Shown piece after piece: positions 1-12,804 of a stretch of DNA of 64,000 nucleotides; within the stretch, counting starts at the first letter, position 1; each line of letters begins with the position of its first letter. Below the pieces are notes generated by a model that worked only from the letters and a program-made list of their open reading frames with translations, ran no database searches and was not told the origin of the DNA. Origin of the DNA: Gossypium raimondii (lineage: Eukaryota; Streptophyta; Magnoliopsida; Malvales; Malvaceae); NCBI RefSeq assembly GCF_025698545.1, contig NC_068569.1:1178001-1242000 (forward strand), in the 5' to 3' direction. Position numbers and translations under genes: made by a program.

Positions 1-692
1 TAGAAGAACCGTGAGCTATGAGTTGAATTCTTGCAGAGAGGTCTTGCATGAATATTCCATCAAGCTAAAGCAACTGGTGGATCTTCTCTTTAAGGCCATG
101 GCGAAATCACTTGCCTTAGAAGAGAATAGTTTCTCCGACCAGTTTGGAGACAATCCAGTGATGCATGTCAGGTTTAACTTTTATCCACCCTGTACAAGAC
201 CAGACAAGGTTCTTGATCATGGATTACAGTCTTATTGCAAGATGAACAAGTGGAAGGCCTTCAATTTGTTAAAGATGAAAAATGGATCACAGTTCCTGTC
301 ATTCCTCGTGTACTTGTTGTCAACCTTGGTGACCAAATGCAGGTAATATCTCATTAAGCATACTTGCATCTAATATCTCTACACTATATAAGAGAGCTTC
401 AAATGAAAAGGCAATGCAGTGTTAGTTTAATCTGCGTTAATTGATGCAGATAATGAGTAATGGAATCTTCAAGAGTCCAGTTCACAGGGTGGTGACAAAC
501 ACAGACAAGTTGAGGATATCAGTAGCAATGTTTAATGAGGTAGAGCCAGAAAAGGAGATTGGACCTGTTGAAGGATTGATAGATGAAAACAGGCCAAGGT
601 TATATAGTAATGTGAAAATTTATGCTTCTTTCAACTATGAATGCTTTCAGAAAGGCAAAGTACCACTTGAGGAAGTAAAATTTCATGCATAG
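1..692 (+). pseudogene. 2-oxoglutarate/Fe(II)-dependent dioxygenase, broken 3' part
   Basis: The gene enters from the left edge and ends at a TAG at 690-692. Two exons are visible: up to 342 (donor at 343) and 450-692 (acceptor AG at 448-449). The second exon encodes the family's C-terminal half, including SPVHRVVTNTDK (distal iron-ligand His) and RISVAMF (the R-x-S 2-oxoglutarate clamp), and resembles the SRG1 / flavonol-synthase-like group. In the first exon the frame reading HEYSIKLKQL and FYPPCTRPDKVL breaks near 211-218. Downstream the coding frame is ITVLLQDEQVEGLQF, in another register. The normal stretch between them, which carries the H-x-D iron ligands, is missing by roughly 20 bases. 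Loss of the HxD ligands plus a frameshift makes an active enzyme unlikely. Everything upstream of about residue 120 of a normal protein lies outside the window. An assembly error is the main alternative. Confidence 0.8.
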
Positions 693-1357
693 GGTATGTG
701 ATCATCTAGGGATTAAGGCCTTCTCTCTAGATTCACATTTCCATGCATGCATGTGCTGTGAAGTGCCTGCATCTGCAAGAATGTACAACTAGTTTTAATG
801 TTACTGGTGTGACATTGACATTAATAACAAAAATGGTTGTACGAAAGGCCATTTCTTGCAAGTTCCATGTCGAGATGGGACCAGCTGAATGTGACTGACG
901 AAAAAAGGAAACTGGAAAAATAGTTTGCTCCAACAAGTGGGTTTTCAGACACTTCTCTATCGACAAAACATCTTGCGGAGGTCAATTGCTTGTTCCTCCA
1001 TGACAATGTGGTTTCATGTCTTTCAAAGTGTTCATTCATCATTAAAATAGCTCATGACAGGAATTTCAGAGAAGCAAAAATAACATTCTTCATTGAACAA
1101 AACAGTAATAATAGTAACAATGTGGTTTCAAGTTTCAACTCTTTTCCTAGATTGACCGTAATCATCATCATCATCAACAACAACAACAATGTCGTTGTTA
1201 CAAAGGGTAAACTTTTACTACCAATATGACTTTAAAGAGGAAATGATCTCTAGAGTCAAAATGTGCTACGACCTAAATATACTTAAAAATGAAAATTATA
1301 AGAGAATAACAGACAGGAATCGGAAATGGTAGACTAGTAGCCGATGTTTGTCTTCAC
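693..1357. other. intergenic spacer, dioxygenase fragment to H+-PPase
   Basis: No gene seen. It holds the presumed 3' flanks of the two convergent genes and a short AAC/ATC-rich simple stretch near 1160-1200. The small ORFs here have no recognisable content. Confidence 0.6.
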
Positions 1358-4300
1358 TTAAAATATCTTAAAAAGCAGCCCACCATGTGTAGCAAAGAAG
1401 GGAGCAAAGACAAGAGATTCAACAGCCATTAGCTTGATGAGGATGTTCAGTGATGGCCCAGATGTATCCTTTAAAGGGTCACCAATGGTGTCACCAATAA
1501 CGGCAGCCTTATGTGGATCTGAACCTTTGGGACCAAGAGTTTTTGCATGCTCAGAAGCACCAGCCTGCATTCAACACCAAAATCCAAAAGCATAAATATA
1601 AAACTATTGTTTTGAAACGCCAATCAAACGAGCGGCTCATGGAAGTCGGTAAAATTATGGATACCTCAATATACTTCTTGGCATTATCCCAAGCACCTCC
1701 TGTGTTGGATGCAGAGATAGCAATCTGCAAATGTTACCAAGACAGAAAAGATTAGGATGAACCCTTCTATAGGAAATATTTCATGCAGTAAGTTATAACA
1801 TGTGATTCCAATCATAAATCTCTGGTAATACAGAATACTAGAACTGTTAACATTACCTGGACACCAGAGACAAGAGATCCAGCGAGGACACCAGAGAGAG
1901 TTTCCACGCCAAAAAAGATCCCAACAACAAGGGGTGTGAGCATAACAAGGGCACCAGGTGGGATCATTTCTTTGATTGAAGCATCAGTAGAGATCTTAAC
2001 ACAGGTAGCATAGTCAGGTTTAGCAGTACCCTCCATGAGACCTGGGATTGTGTTGAATTGCCTGCGCACTTCCTCAACCATCTTCAAAGCTGCACTTCCC
2101 ACACTCTTCATGGTCATAGCAGAAAACCAGTAAGGAAGCATTGCCCCGACAAGCAAACCAATAAAAACTTTAGGGGTCAATACATCAACTGTTGAAATAG
2201 CAGCACGGCTCACAAAAGCACCAAAGAGGGCAAGGGACACAAGGGCAGCTGAACCAATGGCGAAACCCTGGAAAGAAATGCAATGTTCAAATGAATATCT
2301 TCATATGAAAACTACTTCTCAAAGTTACAAACTACAGAAAAAATCATAACTGGTCAATGAAAAATACTCATCGTGCAAATAATTTTGAAGGAAACAAGAT
2401 GCTCTGAAAACAAGATACTGAATAACTCTTAGAATTCAACTAAATTAAGGTAAAAAATTAGGACATGAAAAGCAAATACAAGGTCCTTCAATGGACCAAT
2501 GCAACACTTCACCAAAGACATCAGCATCAACCAAAACAAATAAACCTGCATTAGAACTTGTTATGTAGAACCAACCCAGATATGCCACAAATCAAATAAA
2601 ATGAGAAAACAAACCCAGTGCTCAAGTAAGAAAAAGAAAAACAAATAACAGACCTTTCCAATAGCAGCAGTGGTGTTTCCAGCAGCATCCAGAGCATCCG
2701 TTCTCTCTCGTATTCTGTGGCTCATGCCAGCCATCTCAGCAATACCTCCAGCATTGTCACTGATAGGACCATAAGCATCAATAGCCAGTCCAGTAGCTAT
2801 GGTGCTCAGCATTCCAAGGGCAGCAACAGCAATGCCATACATAGCAGCAAAGCTAAAACTAACAAAAATACTGACTGCAATAGCAAATATAGGAATAATG
2901 CAAGACTTGTAACCCAATGCAAGGCCGAAAATAACATTAGTTGCTGCTCCAGTTCTGCAGGAATCAGCAACATCTTGTACAGGGCTACATGATAAAGCAC
3001 AGGAAGTGTTAAAATCAATAAGAATAGAGGATGAGTCAAGGAAAACAAAATAGCACCATCAAGGTTAGATACCTGTATGCGTTACTGGTATAGTACTCGG
3101 TTACAAAACCAATAATTAGACCAGCCCAAAGACCAACAGCAACACATAAGAATAGTTGCCTGCAGAAGAAACAATGTTAAACACTCATTCTAATGCAATC
3201 ATATGACTGTTGATATTTGTCTAAAAGAAACACCAAGTGCTTACCAGTTCTTGACAACTTTCTGATCTCCAAAGTTGAAAATGGTAAAGGAAGATGGAAG
3301 AGCTACCCAACTAACAACCCCAATTCCAATAGTCATGAGAACAGTGGATATGATAAGTTGCCTCTTCAATGATGGCTCAATTTCCTTAACAGCCTTGATC
3401 TCAAAGAAATCAGTTGCAAATAAGGTTGTGATTAAACAAACAATGATACCAACAGAACTTATGATGAGAGGATATAACATTGGAGTGAACTCATGATTGA
3501 TGCCAAAAGAAGAGATGGAAGCAACAACAAGTGCAGCACAAGATGATTCAGCATAGGAACCAAAAAGATCAGATCCCATTCCAGCTATATCACCAACATT
3601 ATCTCCAACATTGTCAGCAATAACCTGAAAACATGGGAGCAACTCAGTTACAACCCAAGATGAGGAACCAGAACTCATATTTAGAATTTATAGAGCTATA
3701 ACATATTTGTAGATACATGTTACTTACAGCTGGGTTTCTAGGGTCATCCTCAGGAATGTTCCTTTCCACCTTGCCAACAAGATCAGCACCCACATCAGCA
3801 GCTTTGGTGTAGATGCCTCCACCAACTCTACCAAAAAGTGCCATGGATGAACCTCCAAGCCCATAACCAGTGATCGCTTCAAAAAGACCACCCCAATCAT
3901 CACCATAGTAGATCTTGAATAAGTTGATGGTAATGTAGAGCACCAGAAGGCCATTTGCAGCAAGAAGAAAACCCATGACAGCACCAGACCTAAATGCAGT
4001 GATAAATGCCTTTCCAACTCCCTTTCTTGCCTCCAGGGTGGTTCTAGCATTTGCATAGGTAGCAATCTTCATTCCAAGAAAGCCAGAAACAACTGAAGTG
4101 ACAGCACCAAGTAAGAAAGATATTGTGCTGAATGCAGCAGTGGCAAGAGCAGGCTTGCAAATCTTAGATTGGTCATATGTGCAAGGCTGACTCTTTGTGC
4201 TGAAACCCTCTACCGAACCAAGGAAGACAAAAATCAAGATTGCAAAAGCAACCATGAAAATGCCAACATACTGGTACTCGGTGAAAAGAAATGAGGTTGC

Positions 4301-6029
4301 CCCTGTAAATTCATAAATCCAAAAATTAGCTAACTTGGAAAGTCTTTCCAAAAGTGTCAACAGAAAAGGCAATACACAGAGCAACTAGACATACCAATAA
4401 TCTTTTGTAAAAGAATATTTTTCTGACAATGTCTCTACTACGTGCTAGTGTTTTCTTAATACCATCCATGCTTCTTCGACAGATTACCAAAAACAATGAC
4501 ATAACAGATAGAATTGAAATAATTGCCTCCAACAGAAAACTAATTGCATTTGTTATACAACATTTTGTTGACATAGCAAATGCATTTCAGCAACAGTAAC
4601 ATTAAAATATTAAGAAAAAACAAATTAAGTTTCTCAAAACCCAAAAACAAACCAGGAAAAGGGCCACCAGAAAGCAATTCATTGTATTACAACCTTGGAA
4701 GCATAGAAATCATTCAAAAGAATCTCACTTTCCAAAAGTGAAATAAAGTGTTAAGCATATCAAATCATGAAATAGTGCATCATTTGCTTAAGTCAGATTT
4801 TACTATTATAAATATTTCAGACAAAAGTATAATTAAATCATCCAACGTGTATGTCTTTGTTAAGTAAGGCTTTCAAAATGAACAAACTTAAGAGTTCTGT
4901 TCACTGAAACTTAATCCATGCCCCATATAAAGTAAGACTTCCAGATCTGCTACAAATTCAACAAAAAGTAAAAGAAACAAGATCTTGTATATATGTAAAC
5001 AACAAACAATCAATCCCGGGAGGTATCAACATTCATTCTTCCATAAATTCTCAATCTGCTGATAAATCAGTAGGAAATAAGGGTTTCACATAGTAAGTAG
5101 GCAATTATAAGAAAATGTCCAAAGTTCTTCAATGCCATTTCAATACACCGTGTGCTACAAAACCTAAAACTAAAAAAAAACACTAAATTGATGATGATAG
5201 AGAGATGTAATAAATAAATACGTGGGGTCTAAACTTAAGATTCATTGAAGCACATATTTTATACGAAGACAGCTTGCAGATGCTGTAGTTTTTCATGGCT
5301 TTTCAATATAAAAGAGCAAATATCTGGTTTTTTTTAATAAAAAAAATACAAACACTTTTAACATAGAAAAACATGAAGAAACATAAAGCTCGTGCTCCAG
5401 AACTCTTTCTTCTTCCCCGTAATAATTCATAAAACATCACAAAACATTTGCAGAGAAACCGAAAACAAAAAACTCCATCAACCAAAAATTTGATGAAACA
5501 CAATGTGAAACAAAAGATCTAAACTTGAAGAACAAAACAAACCAAAATATTTCACAAGAAAAAAGAAAGTTTCATTTTTAGTCAAAAAAGCCATTTCAGT
5601 TAACTAATTCGAACACGCAAACGGCCAGAAAAACACAAAAAACATTCACGGAAACCCAATATCAAAAAAACCAAAACATACCAAATATAAAGAATGTTAA
5701 TAAATAAATAAATAACAGATCTCATGCACTGAAAAGAAAAAAAATGAAAAATGACAAGAGCAACAACCTTCAGAGATGGCGCTTTGAATTTCAGCACACT
5801 TAAGAACAACATTATGATCATTAAGTCCTTCTTCTTCTTCAATGAGGTAATCGGCGCAGTCATTTTTTCCACCCGCACCGTTGTTTCTAGGTGAACCCGG
5901 GTCTCGACCAGGAGAGAGCTTCACCTTGGAAACGAGAACCCATTGTAAGAGAGAAAAGGCAATTCCAATCACGGCGCAAACTGGAATTAAGATCTCGGTT
6001 CCGAGATCTGATAAAATAGAAGCCCCCAT
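1358..6029 (-). CDS. AVP1-like: vacuolar K+-dependent H+-translocating pyrophosphatase (type I)
   Basis: Membrane pump that hydrolyses PPi and moves protons into the vacuole. Coding exons on the minus strand: 5768-6029, 3728-4302, 3245-3624, 3073-3159, 2654-2984, 1857-2267, 1665-1724, 1358-1564. They total 2313 nt (770 aa), the usual length of plant AVP1 proteins. The start [12 protein letters not shown] is preferred; an in-frame TTG lies two codons upstream. The catalytic block [13 protein letters not shown] is at about residues 257-269, followed by DDPRNPAV and [12 protein letters not shown] with the Asp residues that bind Mg-PPi. GNTTAAIGK at 537-545 carries Ala where K+-independent type II enzymes have Lys, so this is the K+-dependent class. 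The C-terminal [15 protein letters not shown] block is intact. Many hydrophobic helices are evident. Intron 1 is long (about 1.47 kb). No defect seen. Confidence 0.97.
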
Positions 6030-6132
6030 TCTCAAAGACCACGAAATGCAAAGTTATGACCGACGGGGGAAAGAGAGATAAAGCGTGAATTGTTTTTCAA
6101 TGCGAGAATGAAAAAATGGCGGATAAGTGAGT

Positions 6133-6141
6133 GTTTATATA
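6133..6141 (-). promoter_or_regulatory. TATA box of the H+-PPase gene
   Basis: Minus-strand TATATAAAC lies about 105 nt upstream of the start codon at 6029, a fitting distance for a TATA box with a short 5' UTR. Inferred from position and sequence only. Confidence 0.45.
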
Positions 6142-6693
6142 CACCAAAAGTTTGCGGTGGAAAGTGGAAACTAAAATTAATGGAAGGGATTTTGTGAAAA
6201 TTAAAGATCTAGTTTCCTTCTTTCATTTTTTTCCCAAAAATTGTAATAAAATCAAAATAGGGTAAAAGGATATACATTGAATCCTGAATTTCGTGTTAAC
6301 ATAATGTACCCTCCCACTAGTTATTGTCATTTTACTACTCATTTGACAAGTGAGTTGTGTCGTACGTACTACGTATATGTGGTTTATGAATTATTTGATT
6401 TTATCTTCGCACATTTTCATTTATTAAATCAAATTTATGTTTAATTATTTGTTGGATGATTTTTTCATTAAGTATTTACTTTATTTTAAAATGTATGATT
6501 TTTAGGTATCAATAAAATAATTTCACATCATTATATTTTAAAAATAACAAAATATTATTATACACTCATCTATATTTAATCTCTTATCCAACTTAATTTA
6601 ACTTTAATTAAATTACATAAAATAATTAATTTTTTAAATTATAAATAAACCTCCTTTCTTCTTTTACAGGTTTTTTTTAAGTAGTATTTTTGT
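6142..6693. other. H+-PPase upstream region, AT-rich
   Basis: No coding content. It contains the distal promoter of the H+-PPase gene and AT-rich spacer up to the fold-back element. Confidence 0.5.
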
Positions 6694-7190
6694 GCAAATG
6701 TTCTATGTCATTGACATATAATTTTGGTAATTAATTTACCCCGAACCTCAAACCTTGAACTTGAACCCTGAACCTTAAATCTTGAGTCTCAAGGTTTAGG
6801 GGTGAAGCCAGAATAATTTTTTAGGGAGAGGCGAATGAAATTTTAATTTTTTATAGTCTATATCTTTATAATTTTTAAAGGATTAAATTAAATTTTTATA
6901 ATTTTAAGGAGGCTAAAGTACAATTTTACATTTACTAATTTAAAATTTTAAAAAAATTTAGAGGCCTAAATGGTAATCTTTCATTTTAGGGGGTCGAGGC
7001 CCACGCCAGCCCCCCTAGAATCGCCTCTGTCAAGGTTCATGGGTTTGGAGTTACGTATTACGAGTTCAAGGTTAATGTTTTGGGGTTCGAGATTCTAGAT
7101 TCATGGTTTAGGATTTGGGATTTGGGTTTCAAGTTTAAAAAAATTACCAAAATTATGTGTTATTGACATAGAAAAATTTGTTGAAATGTC
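6694..7190. mobile_element. fold-back (inverted-repeat) element with a nested MITE
   Basis: The outer ends form an imperfect inverted repeat. CTATGTCATTGACATATAAT then TTTGGTAATT at about 6702-6731 mirrors AATTACCAAAATTATGTG then TTATTGACATAG at 7142-7171. The mirrored arms continue inward as degenerate runs: CCTGAACCTT-like on the left and GGTTTAGGATTTGGG-like on the right, reminiscent of diverged TTTAGGG heptamers. A separate MITE (6797-7029) interrupts the element near its centre. Exact outer ends and target duplication are not resolved. Confidence 0.55.
6797..7029. mobile_element. hAT-like MITE, 233 bp, with 8-bp target duplication
   Basis: It begins TAGGGGTGAAGCCAGAA and ends CCCCCCTAGAATCGCCTCTG. 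The reverse complement of the end, CAGAGGCGATTCTAG, gives short imperfect terminal inverted repeats. It is flanked by TCAAGGTT at 6789-6796 and TCAAGGTT at 7030-7037, a perfect 8-bp duplication as hAT transposases make. The interior is AT-rich and non-coding. A diverged relative may lie at 10987-11247. Confidence 0.65.
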
Positions 7191-8223
7191 ATCAAATAAT
7201 TAGAAATAGACCATGAATAATGTGGTGGGAAAGTTCCATAAAATATTTATATATGGATTAGTCTATAATAATAATTTTATGTATTTAAGTTTTGATGATA
7301 TTACAAAATTTTATTGGTACCTAAAACCTTAAAAATAAAATTGTTTATTAATTAGATGGCGGATTTATCCCATTTAGGTTTATTTGATATTTGAGAGGGT
7401 TTAAATAGAAAATTATGTTTTGAAATTTGAGTTTAAGCAAAAATTAAGGGTATTTGAAAATAAATATCCTTCGGATGTGATATTTAAAGTTCGAGCTTAT
7501 CTAATATGGTCGGTTGTTATTTTATATTATGTAATTTTATCATATAAAATTAAATATAAGAAACGATAATTATTAAACTATATTAATTGTTTATATTTAA
7601 ATTTTAATAAATAAAAATACAACTTTATAATATTAAATAAAATATTAATAAATTCAACTCAAATTATGACTTATGGATCAAATATTAACTTTTCTCAAAA
7701 ATTTTCTGGATTCGAATGAGCATTTCCTACTTAAAAAAATGAGTTGTGCCAAATAAGTAAGCGAATTTGGAATAAACATTTATACATTTGGAATGATTTA
7801 AATAAAAAATTGACTCATATTTTTAGCCCCTAAGCGTGGGCTACATGTGGCGTTGATATCACATACAAATGCGACAGAGCAATAAACACCTATTATTAAT
7901 CAATAAATATTTTTAATAGGTCTAACATTTATGCTTTATTTCTATTTGAGTGATTAATATTATTTATTTTTTACGGATAAATTAGTATTTAAATCATATT
8001 ATTTATTGTCGGAAGTGATATTTATTATGCTATTCAAAATGTCCAATTATTATATAAATATTGAAAAATAAGTAAAATATATCAGTATTCCAAAAAAAAT
8101 ATTTAAAAATATTTTCAAATTAATGGTTTTTTTATTTTTATATTTTGATAAAGTATATAAAATACAAATATATAATAATTTAAAATACTAATAATTAAAA
8201 TATTCAAATTAAAAATTAACTGA
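7191..8223. other. AT-rich intergenic spacer
   Basis: No gene, RNA or clear repeat end was recognised. The stretch is very AT-rich and probably contains decayed transposon sequence. Confidence 0.4.
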
Positions 8224-8385
8224 CGCCCAGTGTTTATGTGGCTTTTTTGCCATCAGTCACTATGTGATTGAGCTACCCATAGCCCCTCCTCAATTCATAA
8301 ATAATAGGATTAACACACTCGAACTCATGTCCTCCTATATTGACAATAATATTCATGTCAATTAAGTTAAGATTCAATCAGCAAG
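8224..8385 (-). mobile_element. tRNA-derived SINE-like fragment
   Basis: Read on the minus strand, it starts with an A-box-like stretch (TCTTAACTTAATTGACATG). A B-box-like GAGTTCGAGTG follows about 45 nt later, spaced as in an internal pol III promoter. A unique body with GGAGGGGCTATGGGTAG then runs to an A-run. I recognise this arrangement as a plant SINE style, but no target duplication was resolved. It could also be the tail of a larger element. Confidence 0.45.
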
Positions 8386-10986
8386 TTTATGTATCACTTT
8401 CGACCATAAATAAATTTAGATATCAATATAAGAAAATAAGTATATTTTAAGCATTAGTTTGTTAAATAAGCCTTCTTTATTTTATATTAGTTTTATTTGT
8501 AAATTGGCTATTGAACTACATTCCAATTATCACATTGGTCCATCATTATAAAAAGCAGAACTTGAGAAGTCTAAAAAAAAATACTAACCGATAAGGACCT
8601 GGTTATACTTCCGATAAAGAATTGAGATATAATTCAGAAGTCAATTTTTTTGGTCAATTTAATACCTCGGTATTTTCCATAGTTAGAAAAAGGAATATGT
8701 AAACTTGAGAAGCCTTACCACTTGCAATGAATGTACATTTGGTAGCAAATCATCGAAGCCAAGTGAAACTAAATGGAAAAAAATCATTTAAAATTGTAAA
8801 ATATAAACAAATTCTAAGAGAAACTCAAATTTTTATAGCTTTTAATTGCATCTTTTTAAATTTTATAATTATGAATGTATTTTAGAAAATCATAAAATGG
8901 TTAAAATTAATGATAATAATTTTAGAATAATTATTTGGTATACCAGTAATAAAAATTTTAACTTCATAAGTGAAATTCTTAAACTTGAAAAATATAAATA
9001 TTTGAGGTTAATAAATTTATTTTAGTCATTGGTCTTGAAAATTATAAATGTTTGATGACATGACACTTTGAGATCGTCACATCATCACTTTGAAATTTAT
9101 ATATATATATTTAAATTTTCAAGTGACGACATGATATAATTTTAGAGTGTTATATATCGTGTTTTAATAGCTAAACTAATGATTGAATCGATCAAACTAT
9201 TAGCTCTTGATTTAATCGGTGATTGGTTCAACTGCTAAACCAATAATAAATAAATAAATAAAAATTCATAATTTTTTAAACAAAAAAATATTAAATTGGT
9301 TCAACCTCTATCCTAGTTTTCAATTTTGATTAGTTTCAAGTAGTATTTTTATTCAATTGATTCAACCCATTTATTTTGATTAGTATATTGGTTGGTTCTC
9401 GATCCAATTAGTCCGATCAATCAATCCAGCCGATTGTCAAGAACAATAACCATATCATCAAATGTTGATGAGATCCAAGTTTAAAGATCAAATCGAATCT
9501 AGTTGCCGAGTTCAAGTATCAAAGTAAACAAAATAAAAAATACAAATACCAATTGAACCTAATTGCCAAATTTAGGAGCTAAAAATGGTATTATCCATTG
9601 CATTCAAAACAAAATTAAAATCGGGTCATAGCCCGACCGAACCGGCTATCAACATTATGCACCAAATCCAAATAGACGAATTCAAAAATATAAAAAATAA
9701 AAATGAAACCTATAATCGGACGGTGAGGATGAGATCGGGACCCTTCACCCAAAGTGGATGGCAGCTTCCTAGCCAACACCAAGCACCACTCCGTGGACCC
9801 ACTCTTCAAATCTAATCTGTTTTTGCACCAATTATTCCCTGTTTCTTTGTTTATTCCATTTGGCTTTATTTCAAACCACCTTAAACTAGGGTTCTTAATA
9901 TACTTTTGATCACAAAAGTATCTCATCTTATGCTTTTGCCTGTTACCTTAAATCGAGGGGTTTTTTTTTTAAATTAAATTATTTTCCACTTTGTTTTTTT
10001 TTTTTGGTCGAAATTATTTTTCCACTTTGTTGATTGTTATTTTAAATACACACTTTATTGGTTGTTGAGATCTTAAATATGTATCCAAAAAAAAGTCTTA
10101 TTTTTCCATATTTTCCTTTATTTTTTATTCTTTTAATTCAATCCAAAAAGTAATGCATTAAAACAATTTTATATTGAAGTCGCTTGAAGGGTGATTAAGC
10201 TATGATTTTATCTTTTGTTAATTTTAATTATCCAAACAAGATATACATAATCATTTAGTTTGTTTTTTTCAATTTCTCACTCTTTTCCTTTGTTTTTCTC
10301 TCGTTGCTTTTAATCCAAATAGTGTTAAAAAGTGTTTGGTTTAAATTAAGAAAGGGATGGGAAGTTTCTTTTCCACAAAAGAATACCGAATTATAAGAAT
10401 ATGGTTTAACCTGTATTTCTTTTAAAATATGACCATTAAATCAGTATCTTAAATTCTCATATAATGAAGAAAAATAATCTAAGGAAAATCAGTAGTTACT
10501 GAAACAATTCTGGAGTAGATAAAAATATAATAATTCACCCATAAAGTTGATCAATGCTTAAGTTCAAATCTATATATAAATTAAAGCACATGGTTCCCAA
10601 ATTCTGGAACCTTTTAAAAGCACGCTAAAGTGCTGACCAACATTTAACAAGTCCAGTCACTCCACGAATGCCGGGAGCAATGATCTTCAGACTTAAGATT
10701 TGTTCGAAACATAGGATGCTTTTCTTAATCATACAATAATCGGGTTTAGTCCTATTTAACAGTTAGGATTATTTAATTGGATTTTAGGTACATTTTCTTT
10801 ATGCTCTTAGTATATGAACTGTCATTCTAATAATTATATTTAGAAAGATAAATATTTTAATATAATATCATTTGTATAATCACTTTCTAAATTAGTGTAT
10901 AATGTTTGTAATTTATATAGTGTTTGGAAAATTATATAATAATTGAATTTAGATGTAATTTATTGTAATTATACAAGTGTGGCATG
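8386..10986. other. AT-rich intergenic spacer
   Basis: No gene is supported. About 9150-9440 has several GGTTCAAC/GATCAATC-type words that suggest an old inverted-repeat element without clear ends. About 9700-9815 is GC-richer, but its short ORFs show no known protein and no usable splice context. Confidence 0.4.
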
Positions 10987-11247
10987 CAGTGGTGAAGTCA
11001 GGGAGGCTGGTAGGAGCCCTGACCCTCCTAAAATTAAAAAATTTCTATTTACACCATTTATAATTTATAAAAATTTAAATTAGGAATAGTAAAATGACAT
11101 TTTTCTCCCTAAAAATAATCAAATTTTGATTTAATCATTTAAAATTTATAAAGATATATACAATTAAAATGGTGAAATTATATTTTTACTATCATAAAAA
11201 TATACAATTTAAATCCGGCTCTCCCAAAAAATTTTCTGGCTAGTGAC
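10987..11247. mobile_element. diverged MITE related to the 6797-7029 element
   Basis: It starts CAGTGGTGAAGTCAGGGAGG and ends with TTTTCTGGCTAGTGACACA. The end, reverse-complemented, reads TGTCACTAGCCAGAAAA, so the ends form imperfect inverted repeats of the same GTGAAGCCAG type as the element at 6797. The interior is AT-rich. No clean target duplication was found, so the ends are approximate. Confidence 0.4.
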
Positions 11248-12804
11248 ACATGACACATAGAATTGCAATACAATTATACTCTGTCAACTAATTATTTTGT
11301 AAAAACTATTTAAATAATTAGACTTATTGAAGGTTATATTAGAGTGATTGACATAGATTGGGTTGATAAGTAGTTGGGCATGTTGATTAAATTTAAGTAG
11401 TAGCTAATACGAATTGTATAGTACCAATTGGAAGATTGCAAATTAAGGGTTTTGTCATTCCCGTATATAAAAACAAGAGACAATGGGTAGACATACAATT
11501 ACTCACCACCATAATAAAGTGCAGGACAATTTATGAAATTGAATAAAAAAAAGGGAAGCTTGGTTGGGATTGAGTTGTCATGACTGCTAGCTAATTACTT
11601 ACTGGGACCATCTTTATTGGATTAAATAATAAGAAGTTGAATATTTTTTTAAAGTAACATTTTGAATTTAAATTTCATTGACGGAAAAAAGAAAATTAAA
11701 ATATTTCTATTATTGTTTACGATTTAATTGAGATATAATATAATTATTTAATAAAGGGTTAAAAAAAAAATCTAACCCTGGGACCATTGTCTGCCCTTTA
11801 CAAAGTAGGGACTCCTATTTTGGGATATTTGTACTTTAACAAAGCTATTGCTTTTACTGGAGGCAAAAACTGAAGTAAAATCATTGAACCTGGTGGTGGT
11901 GGTGGGGATCCAAAGCCAGCCTGTTATTTTTGGCTAATATTATGTGGTGACTCATTTGCCAACCATTTTAGAAACGCTATAAATACTATAGAAGTACAAG
12001 TATAATAGATTATTGGCAGTTTATAAATCAATTTTAGAAGACAAAAAGGTAAATTAAAATTAGGACTTTTTTTAAAACAATCGGAGCAGTCAATGATAAT
12101 TAAGATGCCTCCTACCGAGTTAATAAAGAAAAGAGAGGTTGTATTGGACACGACCAACCTCTTTCTTCTATAGATATACTACTTTAGGAATAAAATACTC
12201 GATTGAGTTAAACCTACAAACTAGATCTTAATATATATTTGTATGTAAATAATTGTCACATTTATTCCACGTCAGATTTGGTGTTCATCTGGTAACATTA
12301 TGGCTGGTAGCTACCTAGCTTTCATTTCGACATTATGCGAATCAAAAAAGGTACATTCGGTTTGGGTCGTGAAACTAAAAACACGTATTATGTAGGTCCA
12401 CTATTTCGTAAAAGTACAAAAACATGATAGTTTTTAAGTGGTTTCGATTTTCAACCCTTCTCCCCCCCCCCTCTCCTTATTGGCAGTCTCTTTTCTACGT
12501 TCAATGTGGAGCTTCCATCTATTTTTCTCCCCCTTCTCTCTTAATTATTTCAAATATTTCCATTCTTTCATTAATGTAACAGTCGAAATTTTGATATTCC
12601 GGTCATTTTACAATTTAAAAATGATCTCCTCTACTGCTATCATTTTTAATAAAATAATTTGAACAGAATAAAATAAAAAATTCAAATGTTATAAATAAAC
12701 TTAAGAAAACAACACATACTTTTCTATCTTTCGATGAGAATTAAAATAATTTAAATAATACATAATAGCCGCTTAATCATACTTCCATTACAATATATAA
12801 AAAG
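11248..12804. other. AT-rich intergenic spacer
   Basis: No gene supported. It includes a GGTGGT microrepeat near 11892 and a C-rich tract near 12463-12476. Short ORFs here look random. Confidence 0.45.

Noticed and set aside
6268-6275. Second P1BS-like word GGATATAC near the H+-PPase gene
   Set aside because: Not palindromic and expected by chance in AT-rich DNA; no independent support.
9615-9926. 103-codon minus-strand ORF in a GC-richer patch
   Set aside because: No recognisable domain, no codon pattern of a protein gene, and an opposite-strand ORF overlaps it; most likely chance.
12438-12662. 74-codon ORF beginning in a C-rich tract
   Set aside because: Low-complexity hydrophobic reading of pyrimidine-rich DNA; no supporting promoter or homology.
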